From Sphingomonadales bacterium (GTDB lineage: Bacteria > Pseudomonadota > Alphaproteobacteria > Sphingomonadales > Sphingomonadaceae), in assembly GCA_014763545.1 (NCBI GenBank), contig JACXVD010000003.1, positions 1 through 64,000 on the forward strand: 64,000 nt of DNA. The letters run 5' to 3'. The notes beneath the pieces were generated by a model. The model searched no databases. It saw nothing but the letters and a program-made list of their open reading frames with translations, and was not told where the DNA came from. A program made the position numbers and the translations under genes. Position 1 is the first letter of the stretch. Each line of letters starts with the position of its first letter. This document shows, piece by piece, positions 1-7,600 of the stretch.

Positions 1-99
1 GGCTGACCGCAACGCTGACCAGCCTCGCCAATGGCCACCCGGCGTCCCGCGTCGACGAGCTCCTGCCCCACGCTCACGTGGCCTGAAAACACCGCTTAC
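1..99 (+). mobile_element. Right end of an IS66-family insertion sequence
   Basis: The first 86 bases encode the last residues of an IS66-type transposase, and 13 bases after its stop lies CGCTTAC (93-99), the inverse of the GTAAGCG terminus common to IS66 elements. From base 100 the sequence reads straight into ardA coding sequence, so base 99 is taken as the IS/target junction. The left IS end and the other half of the target lie outside the window. The terminus match is from memory of the family. Confidence 0.7.
3..86 (+). CDS. IS66-family transposase, C-terminal fragment (partial)
   Basis: The frame opens at the left edge and ends at TGA 84-86, reading ...LTSLANGHPASRVDELLPH plus four residues. 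This resembles the C-terminal tail of IS66 TnpC-type transposases (a pattern like WLxxVLxRIAxHPxxRIDELLPW). The catalytic DDE core lies outside the window. Only 27 residues are visible, so the assignment depends on this tail and on the IS66-like terminus just downstream. Confidence 0.65.
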   Translation: MTATLTSLANGHPASRVDELLPHAHVA

Positions 100-545
100 C
101 TTGGATTGAAGCGACCGACGCTTGGAGCATGTGGGAGGCAACCCGTGACATGCTGGCGAAATCACCCATCCCCGACGCCTAGGAGTGGGCAATCCACGAT
201 TATGAGGGCTTCGCCTCTATCCGCATCAACGAATACGACAGCTTCGAGCGCGTGGCCGAGCTGGCCGCGTTCATCGCAGAGCACGGCGCTCTTGGCGCGG
301 AATTGATCGACCACTTTTGCGGCGATTTGGACGAGGCGCGCAGCGCGCTCGAAGATCGACACCTTGGCCAATATCAGAGCCTTGCCGATTATGTGCAGGA
401 GGTGACGGAGGAAACCACCACCATCCCCGAGGCACTCCGCTACTATGTCGATTATGATGCAATGGCGCGAGACGCCGAACTCAATGGCGACCTGTTCACC
501 ATTCAAACCGCACATGACGCTGTTCATGTGTTCGTGGGGTGCTGA
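100..545 (+). pseudogene. ardA: ardA antirestriction protein, broken by IS66 insertion and a nonsense codon
   Basis: Read in one frame from base 102, the translation begins WIEATDAWSMWEATRDML, meets TAG at 180-182, and continues EWAIHDYEGFASIRINEY to TGA 543-545. This is the ArdA family, whose members mimic B-form DNA and inhibit type I restriction enzymes; they are acidic, about 165-180 residues long, and carried on plasmids and conjugative elements. The stop replaces the Glu usually found before EWAIHDYEG (GAG to TAG), and the roughly 20-30 N-terminal residues are cut off by the IS66 end. Two independent lesions argue for a dead gene. A shortened protein could start at GTG 252 (97 residues) but would lack the first domain. 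Confidence 0.8.
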
Positions 546-547
546 CC

Positions 548-844
548 ATGCAGCAGCCCCAGACCTACCGCTTCCAATGGGCAGGCATCGAGATCGAGGC
601 GACCTATTATAGCCCCATCAAATGGGGCGTGATCGCCCATCTTGAAATCCGCAGTATCCAGCCCGAGCGCGCACCGCTGCCGATCACCGAAACAGGCTAT
701 AAATCCCACTTCCACGCTTGCGGCACCGTTGAAGCCAACGGCGGCGATGTGGTGGCGCAGATCATCGCATGGCTGGACGAAGCAGCGACAAAGCCGGAGT
801 GGCGCGCCTATGCCGCCAAGAGCCGCCAAGGCGAGTTGTTCTAA
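548..844 (+). CDS. Conserved hypothetical protein of mobile-element neighbourhoods
   Basis: This 98-residue protein starts at ATG 548, three bases after the ardA stop, so the two look co-transcribed. It has no signal peptide or membrane segment. Visible features are an N-terminal YRFQWAGIEIEATYYSP stretch, a central HFHACGTVEANGGDVV stretch and a C-terminus ending GELF. I do not know its function; similar small proteins sit next to ardA on alphaproteobacterial plasmids and integrative elements (recollection, not a search). A hairpin terminator follows directly. Confidence 0.6.
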   Translation: MQQPQTYRFQWAGIEIEATYYSPIKWGVIAHLEIRSIQPERAPLPITETGYKSHFHACGTVEANGGDVVAQIIAWLDEAATKPEWRAYAAKSRQGELF

Positions 845-847
845 GGA

Positions 848-880
848 GGGGAACCGCGCCTAGGGCGCGGCTTTCCCCTT
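848..880 (+). terminator. Hairpin terminator after the ardA-linked gene
   Basis: CCGCGCC (854-860) pairs perfectly with GGCGCGG (864-870) around a TAG loop. The stem can be extended by GGGGAA (848-853) against the TTTCCCC that follows. The T-run is short, so it is a plausible rather than ideal intrinsic terminator. Confidence 0.6.
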
Positions 881-925
881 CCGCCCCAAGCCCCGGAACC
901 CCTCACGAGAATCGCGGCGCAGCCG

Positions 926-1089
926 TCCAAAGATTTGATGTTAAGTGAGCGCTTCGCTGCTATCGTCAGCCGCAGACGACAGGCGGATCAAGAACAAATC
1001 CGCAAATTTTTCTGCACAGTTCCTGCACAGGTAAAAATCACCGATTTTTGCTGTTTAATATCAATACTTTATTGGAATCCAAAGATTTG
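926..1089. repeat. 12-bp direct repeat pair flanking the tRNA 3' side, possible attachment-site remnants
   Basis: TCCAAAGATTTG occurs at 926-937 and again at 1078-1089; the second copy overlaps the tRNA-Gly 3' end. Between them CTGCACAG occurs twice (1011-1018 and 1023-1030), and AAAAATC/GATTTTT (1033-1039/1043-1049) forms a small hairpin that may terminate the leftward tRNA transcript. I see no gene in 881-1087. Repeats at a tRNA 3' end fit recombinase sites, but no integrase gene is visible. Confidence 0.4.
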
Positions 1090-1161
1090 GAGCGGGTGAA
1101 GGGAATCGAACCCTCGTCGTCAGCTTGGGAAGCTGCTGCTCTACCATTGAGCTACACCCGC
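1088..1161 (-). tRNA. tRNA-Gly (anticodon CCC)
   Basis: On the minus strand the sequence folds as a standard tRNA. The acceptor 5' strand GCGGGTG pairs with CACCCGC, the D-arm contains GTAGCTCAATGGTAGAGC, the anticodon loop is TTCCCAA with anticodon CCC, and the T-arm contains GGTTCGATTCC. The 3' CCA is encoded (plus-strand TGG at 1088-1090). Its 3' end faces the accessory DNA at the left of the window. Confidence 0.95.
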
Positions 1162-1289
1162 GAATCGGGGGCCGATTTCCACGATCCGGCGCGATTGGTC
1201 AACCTGTGTTCGCGCCCTGCGGGCAGTTGCTGCCGGTCGCAGTCCGGCTCTTGCCGGATCCTGCACTGGGTGCCGGGCAGCCAGCGGCC

Positions 1290-3479
1290 CTAGCGGGTGA
1301 CCTGCACCTGCATGAACTGCGGCTTGGACTGGTTCTCGCCCTGATTGAGCGACAAGGGATAATGGCCCGGGGGCAGCGCGCCCAGCGGCATGCCGGCTGC
1401 AGCCAGCGCGTAGGGCGAGATGCGGTGGCGGGTGCACAGGCCGCCCGCGCCGTCGCTGACCAGCGGCGTTTCGAATTCGACCGCGATTTCGACGTCGCGG
1501 CTGCGCGTCACCCAGCAGACCACCAGCTGCCCCGCGCCGAGGTCGAGCACCAGCCCGGTTTCCTCCGGCACGCCGAGCAGCCCTTCGATCCGCGCACCCG
1601 TCTTGGACAGATCGCGCATCACCGCTTCGTAGCGGTGATCGTCGTGGATGATGCCGATCCGGCGGAAGACCGAGCGACGGTCGGCGCGATAGCGATCGGG
1701 CCCTTCGGGTTCGATCTTCATCTCGCCCGATGCCATGCGCTCCATCAGCACGTCCTGCGGCATGGCCTTGGCATAGATCCAGCCCTGGATCAGCTTCGCC
1801 CCGCGCGAGCAGACGAGGTCGAACTGGTCGAATGCCTCGACCCCTTCGACGGTGGTTTCCATCCCCAGCGCTTCGGACAGGCCGATGATCGCGGTGATGA
1901 TCTTGGCGCTGTTCTGGTCTTTCTGGGTGCAGCTGTCGACGAAGCTCTTGTCGACCTTGATCTTGTCGAACGGGGCCGAACGCAGATAGCTGAGCGAGGA
2001 ATAGCCGGTGCCGAAATCATCCAGCGCCAGCCGCACGCCCAGTTCCTTCAGCATCTTGAAGGTCGCCTCGGTCGTCTCGCTGTCGCCCATGAAGACACTT
2101 TCGGTCAGCTCCAGCTCCAGCCGTTCCGGTTCCAGCCCGCTGGCGGCGAGCGCATTGGTGACGATCGCGGGGAAGCCGGGGTTGGCGAATTGCACGGCCG
2201 AGACATTGACCGCGACGCGCACCGTGCGCGGCCAGTGGACCGCATCGTCGCACGCACGGCGCAGCGCCCATTCGCCGATCTGGTTGATCAGGTCGGATTC
2301 CTCGGCGACCGAGATGAACAGGCCGGGGCTGACATTGCCGCGTTCGGGATGTTCCCAGCGCATCAGCGCCTCGCAGCCCACCACCATGTGATCCTTGGTC
2401 CGGACGACGGGCTGGTAATGCAGCTGCAGGTCGCCCTCGGCCAGCGCCGCGCGCAGGTCGCGCTCCAGCTCGCTGCGCACTTCGGCCTCGTCCTTGAGAT
2501 CGGCGGAGTAGAAGCGGAAGGCGCCGCGCCCGCCGTTCTTCGCGGCATAGAGCGCAAGGTCGCTGGCGTGGACCAGCTCGTCCTTCTCCACCCCGTCATA
2601 GGGCGCGATGGCGATGCCCACCGACGTGCCGATGGTCGCTCGCTTGTCCTCGATCGGATAGGGCTGCGAGATGATCTGGATGATCTTGTCGGCCAGTTCG
2701 CCCAGGCTACCGCGGTCATCGAGATCGGGCAGGATCACCTGGAATTCGTCGCCACCAAGACGGCCGATTTCGCCCCGGTCGCCGATGATGCCACGCAGCC
2801 GGTCGGCGACCTGGCGCAGCAATTCATCGCCCGCCTGGTGGCCGAGCGTGTCGTTGACCTGCTTGAACCGGTCGAGATCGAGCATCATCAGCGCGCAAGA
2901 TCGCTTGGCGACCTTGTAACTCGCCAGGGTGGATTCGAGCCTGCGGTTCATCCGGTGGCGGTTGGCGAGGCCGGTGAGCGAATCATATTCGGCGAGCCGC
3001 GAATCCTCCAGCTTGCGCTGGTATTCGGTGGTCACGTCGCTGGCGCTGCCGCGATAGCCGCGAAAATTGCCGTTGCCATCGTGCTTGGGAACGCCGGTGA
3101 TCGAAAGCCAGGTGTTCTTCTTGTTCGTGCCGACCGCAGCCGAATTGGTCAGCCGCACGGTCAGCGCGGACAATTTGCTATGCGCCGAAAGCTGGAACTT
3201 GAGCGGACGGTCCGATTTCTCGTCGGGATTGTCGGGGTCGGTTTCGAACAGCGCCGACAACGGCTTGCCCAGGATGTCGGCAGGATCGACCCCCAGTTTC
3301 TCCACTGCCGCCGGTGTGAGGTAGTTGAGCCGGCATTCCTCGTCCGTCGCCCAGACCCAGCCGATCCCGCTATCCTCGAAATCCTCCAGCACCTCGGCGC
3401 GCAGCCGCGCGTCGAATCCGCCGCGCATATCGCGGCCGGATGGAGAAATCTTGCCCGAGAGGATCTTGCCGAATGCCAT
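1290..3479 (-). CDS. PAS-GGDEF-EAL-PilZ cyclic-di-GMP protein
   Basis: This 729-residue cytosolic protein has four domains. A PAS fold lies at about 33-150 (GWVWATDEECRLNYLTP). The diguanylate cyclase domain is at about 166-325 with an intact GGDEF motif but no upstream RxxD inhibitory site. The EAL phosphodiesterase domain is at about 345-590 with EALMR, NVS, ELTES, DDFGTGYS, the VDKSFV lysine, VEGVE and QG all present, so it should be catalytically competent. A C-terminal PilZ domain spans about 595-700 with arginine-rich DRRSVFRR and DLSKTG, which would bind c-di-GMP. The combination suggests a protein that makes or degrades c-di-GMP and senses its own product. The ATG at 3479 is the only good start. 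The gene is apparently monocistronic. No transmembrane segment is visible, so the PAS input is intracellular; its ligand is unknown. Confidence 0.93.
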   Translation of the reverse strand: MAFGKILSGKISPSGRDMRGGFDARLRAEVLEDFEDSGIGWVWATDEECRLNYLTPAAVEKLGVDPADILGKPLSALFETDPDNPDEKSDRPLKFQLSAHSKLSALTVRLTNSAAVGTNKKNTWLSITGVPKHDGNGNFRGYRGSASDVTTEYQRKLEDSRLAEYDSLTGLANRHRMNRRLESTLASYKVAKRSCALMMLDLDRFKQVNDTLGHQAGDELLRQVADRLRGIIGDRGEIGRLGGDEFQVILPDLDDRGSLGELADKIIQIISQPYPIEDKRATIGTSVGIAIAPYDGVEKDELVHASDLALYAAKNGGRGAFRFYSADLKDEAEVRSELERDLRAALAEGDLQLHYQPVVRTKDHMVVGCEALMRWEHPERGNVSPGLFISVAEESDLINQIGEWALRRACDDAVHWPRTVRVAVNVSAVQFANPGFPAIVTNALAASGLEPERLELELTESVFMGDSETTEATFKMLKELGVRLALDDFGTGYSSLSYLRSAPFDKIKVDKSFVDSCTQKDQNSAKIITAIIGLSEALGMETTVEGVEAFDQFDLVCSRGAKLIQGWIYAKAMPQDVLMERMASGEMKIEPEGPDRYRADRRSVFRRIGIIHDDHRYEAVMRDLSKTGARIEGLLGVPEETGLVLDLGAGQLVVCWVTRSRDVEIAVEFETPLVSDGAGGLCTRHRISPYALAAAGMPLGALPPGHYPLSLNQGENQSKPQFMQVQVTR

Positions 3480-3626
3480 GCGTCCAGACTGCTGGTTAAC
3501 CTGTGCGCAGGCTAAAGGAGCTTGGTTTATTTTTTCCTAACCCGGGCTTACCGCGCCACTCCGTAGCCATGCCTAGGCGCGGCCAGAAAGCGCTGCCCGC
3601 CAGCCTGACGCAATCGCCGCAAGCGA

Positions 3627-3791
3627 TCAGTCGTTGTCGTTGCTCTGCAACGGGGCATGCACCTTGCGCCAGCGGTAGTAGGTCTTTTCCGAAATGCCGA
3701 CTTCGCGGCAGCTTTCGGTGACGCCCATGCCGCTTTCGATCAGTTCGATGATCCGGCGACAACGCAGATCCTTGTCGGGGATGGCAACCAT
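3627..3791 (-). CDS. Tiny helix-turn-helix protein translationally coupled to TauE/SafE
   Basis: This 54-residue protein contains a transposase-like/Hin-type helix-turn-helix (RRIIELIESGMGVTESCREV, then GISEKTYYRWRK). Its ATG shares a base with the exporter's TAA stop (TAATG at 3793-3789), indicating translational coupling. The C-terminus is charged (LQSNDND). It could be a small DNA-binding regulator of its own operon or the N-terminal remnant of an orphan IS3-type TnpA. The exact coupling favours a real gene. Confidence 0.65.
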   Translation of the reverse strand: MVAIPDKDLRCRRIIELIESGMGVTESCREVGISEKTYYRWRKVHAPLQSNDND

Positions 3792-4573
3792 TACAGTGCG
3801 CTCCAGCTTTTCCATAGCATATAGGCGGCGACGACGAAGATCAGGCCGGCAAAGACGCTGGTGAGCGTTCCTGCGCCGGACATCCTCTTGGCAACAACGG
3901 TGCCGCCAACACCGCCGAGGATGCCGCCCATGATGAACACCGCGGCGAGCGGCCAGTCGACCAGCCCCGACACCGCATAGTTGAACGCGGTGGTCAGCCC
4001 GAATGCGGTGACCGCAACCAGGCTGGTGCCGACCGCGTTGATCATCGGCATGCGGGTGCTGGCGATCAGCCCCGGCACGATCAGGAAGCCCCCGCCAATC
4101 CCGAAAAAGCCCGAAAAGGCGCCGGTGCCGAGGCCGTAGCCGAGCACCTTGGGCGCGTTTTGCCGGTGGCATTCGGCGCCCTGGCTCTCGATCCGCTTGC
4201 GCCCGCGCAGCATCACCACGCCGACCACGATCATCACCAGCGCGAACAGGAAAAGCAGCTTCTGGCCATCGAAATTCTTGCCCAGCGTCGAGCCCGCCAG
4301 CGCGCCGACGATGCCGGCAGCCGCGTACATCAGCCCGCAGCGCCAGACGACATGCCCGGCGCGTGCATGCTGCAGCAGGCCGGTGGCCGCGTTGGCCGCC
4401 ACCGCGAAGGCGCTGGTGCCGATCGCAACATGGGGGTTTTTCACCCCGACGAGATAGACCATCAGCGGCACCGCCAGGATCGACCCGCCGCCGCCGACCA
4501 GGCCGAGCGTGAAGCCGACGAGGATGCCCGAGAGCCCGCCGAGGAAGAGATGCAGCCCGTCGATTACCTGCAT
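3791..4573 (-). CDS. TauE/SafE family membrane exporter (sulfite/organosulfur type)
   Basis: The protein has 260 residues from the chosen ATG at 4573 and about eight hydrophobic helices. It carries the family glycine-rich loops FTLGLVGGGGSILAVPLMVY near the N-terminus and GAFSGFFGIGGGFLIVPGLI in the middle, the tandem half-repeat typical of TauE/SafE (DUF81). The family exports sulfite, sulfoacetate and related anions, or takes up taurine-related compounds. An upstream extension to 4690 in the same frame looks non-coding (charged, Cys/Arg rich), so the downstream ATG before MQVIDGLHLF is preferred. It is divergent from a peroxiredoxin-ArsR pair across an AT-rich palindrome. Substrate is inferred from family and from the sulfur oxidation genes elsewhere in the window. 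Confidence 0.85.
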   Translation of the reverse strand: MQVIDGLHLFLGGLSGILVGFTLGLVGGGGSILAVPLMVYLVGVKNPHVAIGTSAFAVAANAATGLLQHARAGHVVWRCGLMYAAAGIVGALAGSTLGKNFDGQKLLFLFALVMIVVGVVMLRGRKRIESQGAECHRQNAPKVLGYGLGTGAFSGFFGIGGGFLIVPGLIASTRMPMINAVGTSLVAVTAFGLTTAFNYAVSGLVDWPLAAVFIMGGILGGVGGTVVAKRMSGAGTLTSVFAGLIFVVAAYMLWKSWSAL

Positions 4574-4750
4574 GGCCGCCCCCCGCGCCCGGCGTGCAGA
4601 AAAGACATATTCACAATTTGCAAAGTCATTCTTCTCACCGGACCAGGCCGACTCTGCCCATTGCGGAAAAGCCGCTTCGCAAATCGGCACTTATCGTTCT
4701 ATACCAATAGCTTAATATCGCATCGAGGCGATCCGAAGCGCGCTCAAGCG

Positions 4751-4776
4751 ATATATATTTGACTTTCCTTATATAT
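4751..4776. promoter_or_regulatory. Palindromic operator between TauE/SafE and peroxiredoxin genes
   Basis: ATATATA (4751-4757) and TATATAT (4770-4776) form an inverted repeat with a 12-base spacer, about 45 bases before the peroxiredoxin ATG. AT-rich dyads of this kind are typical ArsR-family operators, and an ArsR gene is the second gene of that transcript. The rest of 4574-4821 shows no gene; it should hold the divergent promoters. Confidence 0.5.
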
Positions 4777-4821
4777 GAAAACAAGCTTGCGTCAAGCAAG
4801 CCGTCGCGCTAGCTCGGGGGG

Positions 4822-5475
4822 ATGGACGATGCCGCGAATCCCCCTCGCCGCGAATTGCGCATCGGCGATACGGCGCCCAATTTCCGGGCCCGCAGCACCG
4901 CCGGCCCGCTGGCGATGAAGGATTATCGCGGCAAGTGGGTGGTGATGTTCAGCCACCCGGCCGATTTCACCCCGGTTTGCACCAGCGAATTCATCGCCTT
5001 TGCCAAGGCGGCCCCGCAATTCGCCGCGCTCGATTGCGAGTTGATGGCGCTGTCGGTCGACAGCCTGTTTTCCCATTTCGCCTGGATCCGCGCGATCCGC
5101 GACCGTTTCGGGGTCGAAGTGCGCTTCCCGATTATCGAGGATCCGACGCTGGTCGTCGGCCGGGCCTATGGCATGGTGGCGGACGATGCGACCGATGCCG
5201 GGGCGGTGCGCAGCGTCTTCGTGATCGATCCGGAAGGGACGGTGCGCGCCACCAGTTGCTATCCGGTGGAAATCGGCCGCTCGGTCAAGGAAGTGTTGCG
5301 GATGGTCGCCGCGCTGCAGGCCGCCGACCGGCGCAAGGGGCTGGCCCCCGAAGGTTGGCAGCCGGGGGATGCGCTGCTGGCCCAGCCGCAACCGACGATC
5401 GACACCGTCTTTGCCGCCGACGACATCGTCGCCTGGTTCCTGAGCGAGGAAGGACAGGGCGCCGCCGATGGCTGA
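4822..5475 (+). CDS. 1-Cys-type peroxiredoxin (AhpC/TSA, Prx6 group)
   Basis: This 217-residue peroxiredoxin reduces hydroperoxides through the peroxidatic cysteine C53 in the motif FSHPADFTPVCTSEF. The length and the C-terminal arm (YPVEIGRSVKEVLRMVAALQ) match the Prx6/1-Cys group; another cysteine lies in RATSCYP and might act in resolution as in archaeal homologues. The start at ATG 4822 directly follows a G-run. The 3' end overlaps the ArsR gene by 8 bases, so the two form an operon. An AT-rich palindrome upstream is the likely ArsR operator. No secretion signal; cytosolic. Confidence 0.92.
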   Translation: MDDAANPPRRELRIGDTAPNFRARSTAGPLAMKDYRGKWVVMFSHPADFTPVCTSEFIAFAKAAPQFAALDCELMALSVDSLFSHFAWIRAIRDRFGVEVRFPIIEDPTLVVGRAYGMVADDATDAGAVRSVFVIDPEGTVRATSCYPVEIGRSVKEVLRMVAALQAADRRKGLAPEGWQPGDALLAQPQPTIDTVFAADDIVAWFLSEEGQGAADG

Positions 5476-5809
5476 CGATCCGCCGATCGACGTGCTCAAG
5501 GCGCTGGCGCACCCGGCGCGCTTCGCCATCCTCAGCGCGCTGGCGGGCCACGAACGCAATGTCGGCGAGATCGAAGGCGCCACGGGGATCGGCCAGCCGG
5601 GCCTGTCGCAGCAGCTTTCCGTATTGCGGCAAGCCGGGCTGGTGAGTTCGCGGCGTGAAGCGAAGCTGGTGTTCTACACCCTGTCGCATGAGGTAATCCG
5701 CGACACGGCCAAGGCGCTGGCGGCATTGCTGCCCGGCGATGGAAACGACGCGCCCGCACAGCACGGCGGCAAACTGACCAGCGCGGCGATGTTCGCGCAG
5801 CTCGACTAG
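5468..5809 (+). CDS. ArsR-family transcriptional regulator without cysteines
   Basis: This 113-residue winged-helix protein (residues 5-95) has LAHPARFAILSAL, the recognition helix GQPGLSQQLSVLRQAGLV and the wing SRREAKLVFYTL, all typical of ArsR/SmtB. Persulfide- or redox-sensing relatives (BigR, SqrR, sHdrR) use a pair of cysteines, but this protein has none, so thiol sensing in that manner is excluded. A metal site is also not obvious. It overlaps the peroxiredoxin gene and probably controls it and the divergent exporter through the palindrome at 4751-4776. Its stop overlaps that of the convergent gene (shared CTAG). Confidence 0.88.
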   Translation: MADDPPIDVLKALAHPARFAILSALAGHERNVGEIEGATGIGQPGLSQQLSVLRQAGLVSSRREAKLVFYTLSHEVIRDTAKALAALLPGDGNDAPAQHGGKLTSAAMFAQLD

Positions 5810-6537
5810 GCCCGCATTTCCGCCAGCACACTATGGAGCCAGCGCCGCGGTTCCGCGCGTGTGCCGATGTCGGCCACGAATTCCTGCCCCCGCGCCACCG
5901 CGCGCAGCCGCCCGCCACGCAGCCAGCGATCGGCACGGTCGTGATAGCTCAGCCCGCCGCGCTTCAGCCACGGCGGCCTGTGCCACAGGCTCGGCGGCCC
6001 GCCCGCAACGGTCAGCCGCAAGGGGGACGAGGCGCGCGGTGCAGTGGCCCCCGGCCCGCACCACAGCATGTCGTTCGTGCCATGCGGGGCCAGCGCGTGC
6101 GGATGGCCCAGCGCGGCATAAGGCGCCAGGGTCTCGGCCGACGCGCCGGAAAGCGTGACGCACCGCTCCACCTCCAGCCAGCCGAAGATGCGGTGATGCG
6201 GCTCGCCCGTTTCCTCTTCGCGAAACAGGCCGAAAAACAGGAACACATCGCCCACGCCCACGCCGCGATTGATGAGGTGGGTCTGCGCCGCGCCGCATTG
6301 CCCGAAGACGCAGCGCCCATCGGGCAGGAACATCGGATCGTGATGGCACAGATCTCCCGGGCCATGGCGCCCCCGACTCGCCTGCCCGGCAAGCTCGCCC
6401 AGCCCCAGATCGCCGTAACTGGTGCGCGAGGCGACCCCGGCGGGGATCGGCAGGCTGACCGGCCTGCCCCCGACGATGGGCGAAGCGCCGCCGCCCGCCG
6501 CGCTGTCGAACCCCTTGCGGCTGAAGACGATCTTCAC
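5806..6537 (-). CDS. Nmad3-like (nucleotide-modification-associated domain) protein
   Basis: This protein of about 243 residues opens VKIVFSRKGFDSAAGGGASP, followed by PIVGGRPVSLPIP, the signature I associate with the Nmad3 domain, a family found in predicted nucleic-acid base-modification systems. A conserved acidic/aromatic middle (DPMFLPD...FGQCGAAQTHL) and a C-terminal tryptophan-rich part follow. The GTG start at 6537 gives the family-like N-terminus; an ATG at 6549 would add four residues. It lies immediately downstream of the TPR gene, so they are co-transcribed. Function is unproven and may be host-encoded housekeeping rather than phage-type modification. Confidence 0.65.
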   Translation of the reverse strand: MKIVFSRKGFDSAAGGGASPIVGGRPVSLPIPAGVASRTSYGDLGLGELAGQASRGRHGPGDLCHHDPMFLPDGRCVFGQCGAAQTHLINRGVGVGDVFLFFGLFREEETGEPHHRIFGWLEVERCVTLSGASAETLAPYAALGHPHALAPHGTNDMLWCGPGATAPRASSPLRLTVAGGPPSLWHRPPWLKRGGLSYHDRADRWLRGGRLRAVARGQEFVADIGTRAEPRRWLHSVLAEMRA

Positions 6538-6538
6538 C

Positions 6539-7498
6539 CTATTGCGCAACCCCCAGCACCTGCGCTTCCGCCTTCAACCGGCTCGCCTGCGCGGGGTTGG
6601 CCGCCAGCGCATCCTTCAGCGCGCGGGCGGCCTTGTCCGGCTCGCCCAGCGTCATGCGGCTGCGCATGAGCATGACCCAGCCATCGACATTGGCGGGATT
6701 GGCCTTGAGCTTGGCCTCCAGGCTTTCGACCATGCCGCGGGCCATGTCGTCCTGCTCGCTCGGGCGCATGCGGCTGGCGCCGTCGATCTCCGCCTGGCTG
6801 GGGCCGGGGATCGCATTGCCTGCGGTCAGTTCCGGCGCCGCGGGCGGCTGCGGGCGGCCTGCGGTCGCCTGCGCGATGATTGCCGAGGTGTCGATGTGGT
6901 TGATCTTGCCCGCCTGTTCGATCGTGCGCTGCAAATCCGCTTCCCACGGCGCACCGGGCGGCGTGTCCTTGAGCAGCGCCGCCCAGGCGTCGATCGCGCC
7001 CTGGTGGTCGCCCGCGAGGTCCTTCTTCACCGCAAGAAAATAGCGCGCGCGCGGATCGGTCGGATCGAGCTTGATCGCCTTTTCGAACGCGGTCACCGCT
7101 TCGAGCGGGAGCGGATCGCTCTCGCTCGCCATCACCCGCGCTTCGCCCAGGGCCGACCACAGCACGGCATTATCGGGATCGCCTTCCGCCGCCTGGCGAT
7201 AGGCGCGCGCCGCATCGGCGTATCGCGCCGCGGTGAAATAGGCGAAGCCGAGTTCCTGCCACGCCTTGGCGTCGAGCGGGTCCTGCTGCGCCCGCGCCTC
7301 CAGCTGTTCGATCGTCGGCGGTGCATCGGGCTTGGCGGGCGCGCTCGCCGACGTTTCGCCGCCCGATGGCAGCATCCGCCAGCCGATCGCACCGGCGGCG
7401 ATCAGCAGCGCCACGCCCAGCAGCGCCCAGCCCATTCGCGATGCACCCTGCCCCTGCGCGGCCGGCGTTGCAGCCCCCTGATTATCCCCTGCGTCCAT
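6539..7498 (-). CDS. Membrane-anchored TPR protein, CcmI/CycH-like
   Basis: The 319-residue protein has one N-terminal transmembrane helix (MGWALLGVALLIAAGAIGWRM, residues about 21-40), a proline/alanine-rich linker and a periplasmic TPR array (EQLEARAQQDPLDAKAWQEL, YADAARAYRQAAEGDPDN, AVTAFEKAIKLDPTDPRA and a C-terminal repeat). This is the architecture of CcmI/CycH C-terminal modules, which chaperone apocytochrome c to the heme lyase. Location beside a multiheme cytochrome island supports a cytochrome maturation role, though other ccm genes are absent from the window. The ATG at 7498 is divergent from the large oxidoreductase gene, with about 100 bases for two promoters. Confidence 0.75.
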   Translation of the reverse strand: MDAGDNQGAATPAAQGQGASRMGWALLGVALLIAAGAIGWRMLPSGGETSASAPAKPDAPPTIEQLEARAQQDPLDAKAWQELGFAYFTAARYADAARAYRQAAEGDPDNAVLWSALGEARVMASESDPLPLEAVTAFEKAIKLDPTDPRARYFLAVKKDLAGDHQGAIDAWAALLKDTPPGAPWEADLQRTIEQAGKINHIDTSAIIAQATAGRPQPPAAPELTAGNAIPGPSQAEIDGASRMRPSEQDDMARGMVESLEAKLKANPANVDGWVMLMRSRMTLGEPDKAARALKDALAANPAQASRLKAEAQVLGVAQ

Positions 7499-7600
7499 AT
7501 TGCCCGGATTCTCCGTAAAAAGCGGGAAATGAGGCTGGCGGTTTGCGCCTCGCTGCCTATGATGGCAAAAAAAGGGTCGCGGGATCAACGGGGGGTTTTG

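Noticed and set aside
1125-3515. 796-aa plus-strand open frame opposite the GGDEF-EAL gene
   Set aside because: It is a GC-driven antisense shadow; the minus frame has clear PAS, GGDEF, EAL and PilZ motifs.
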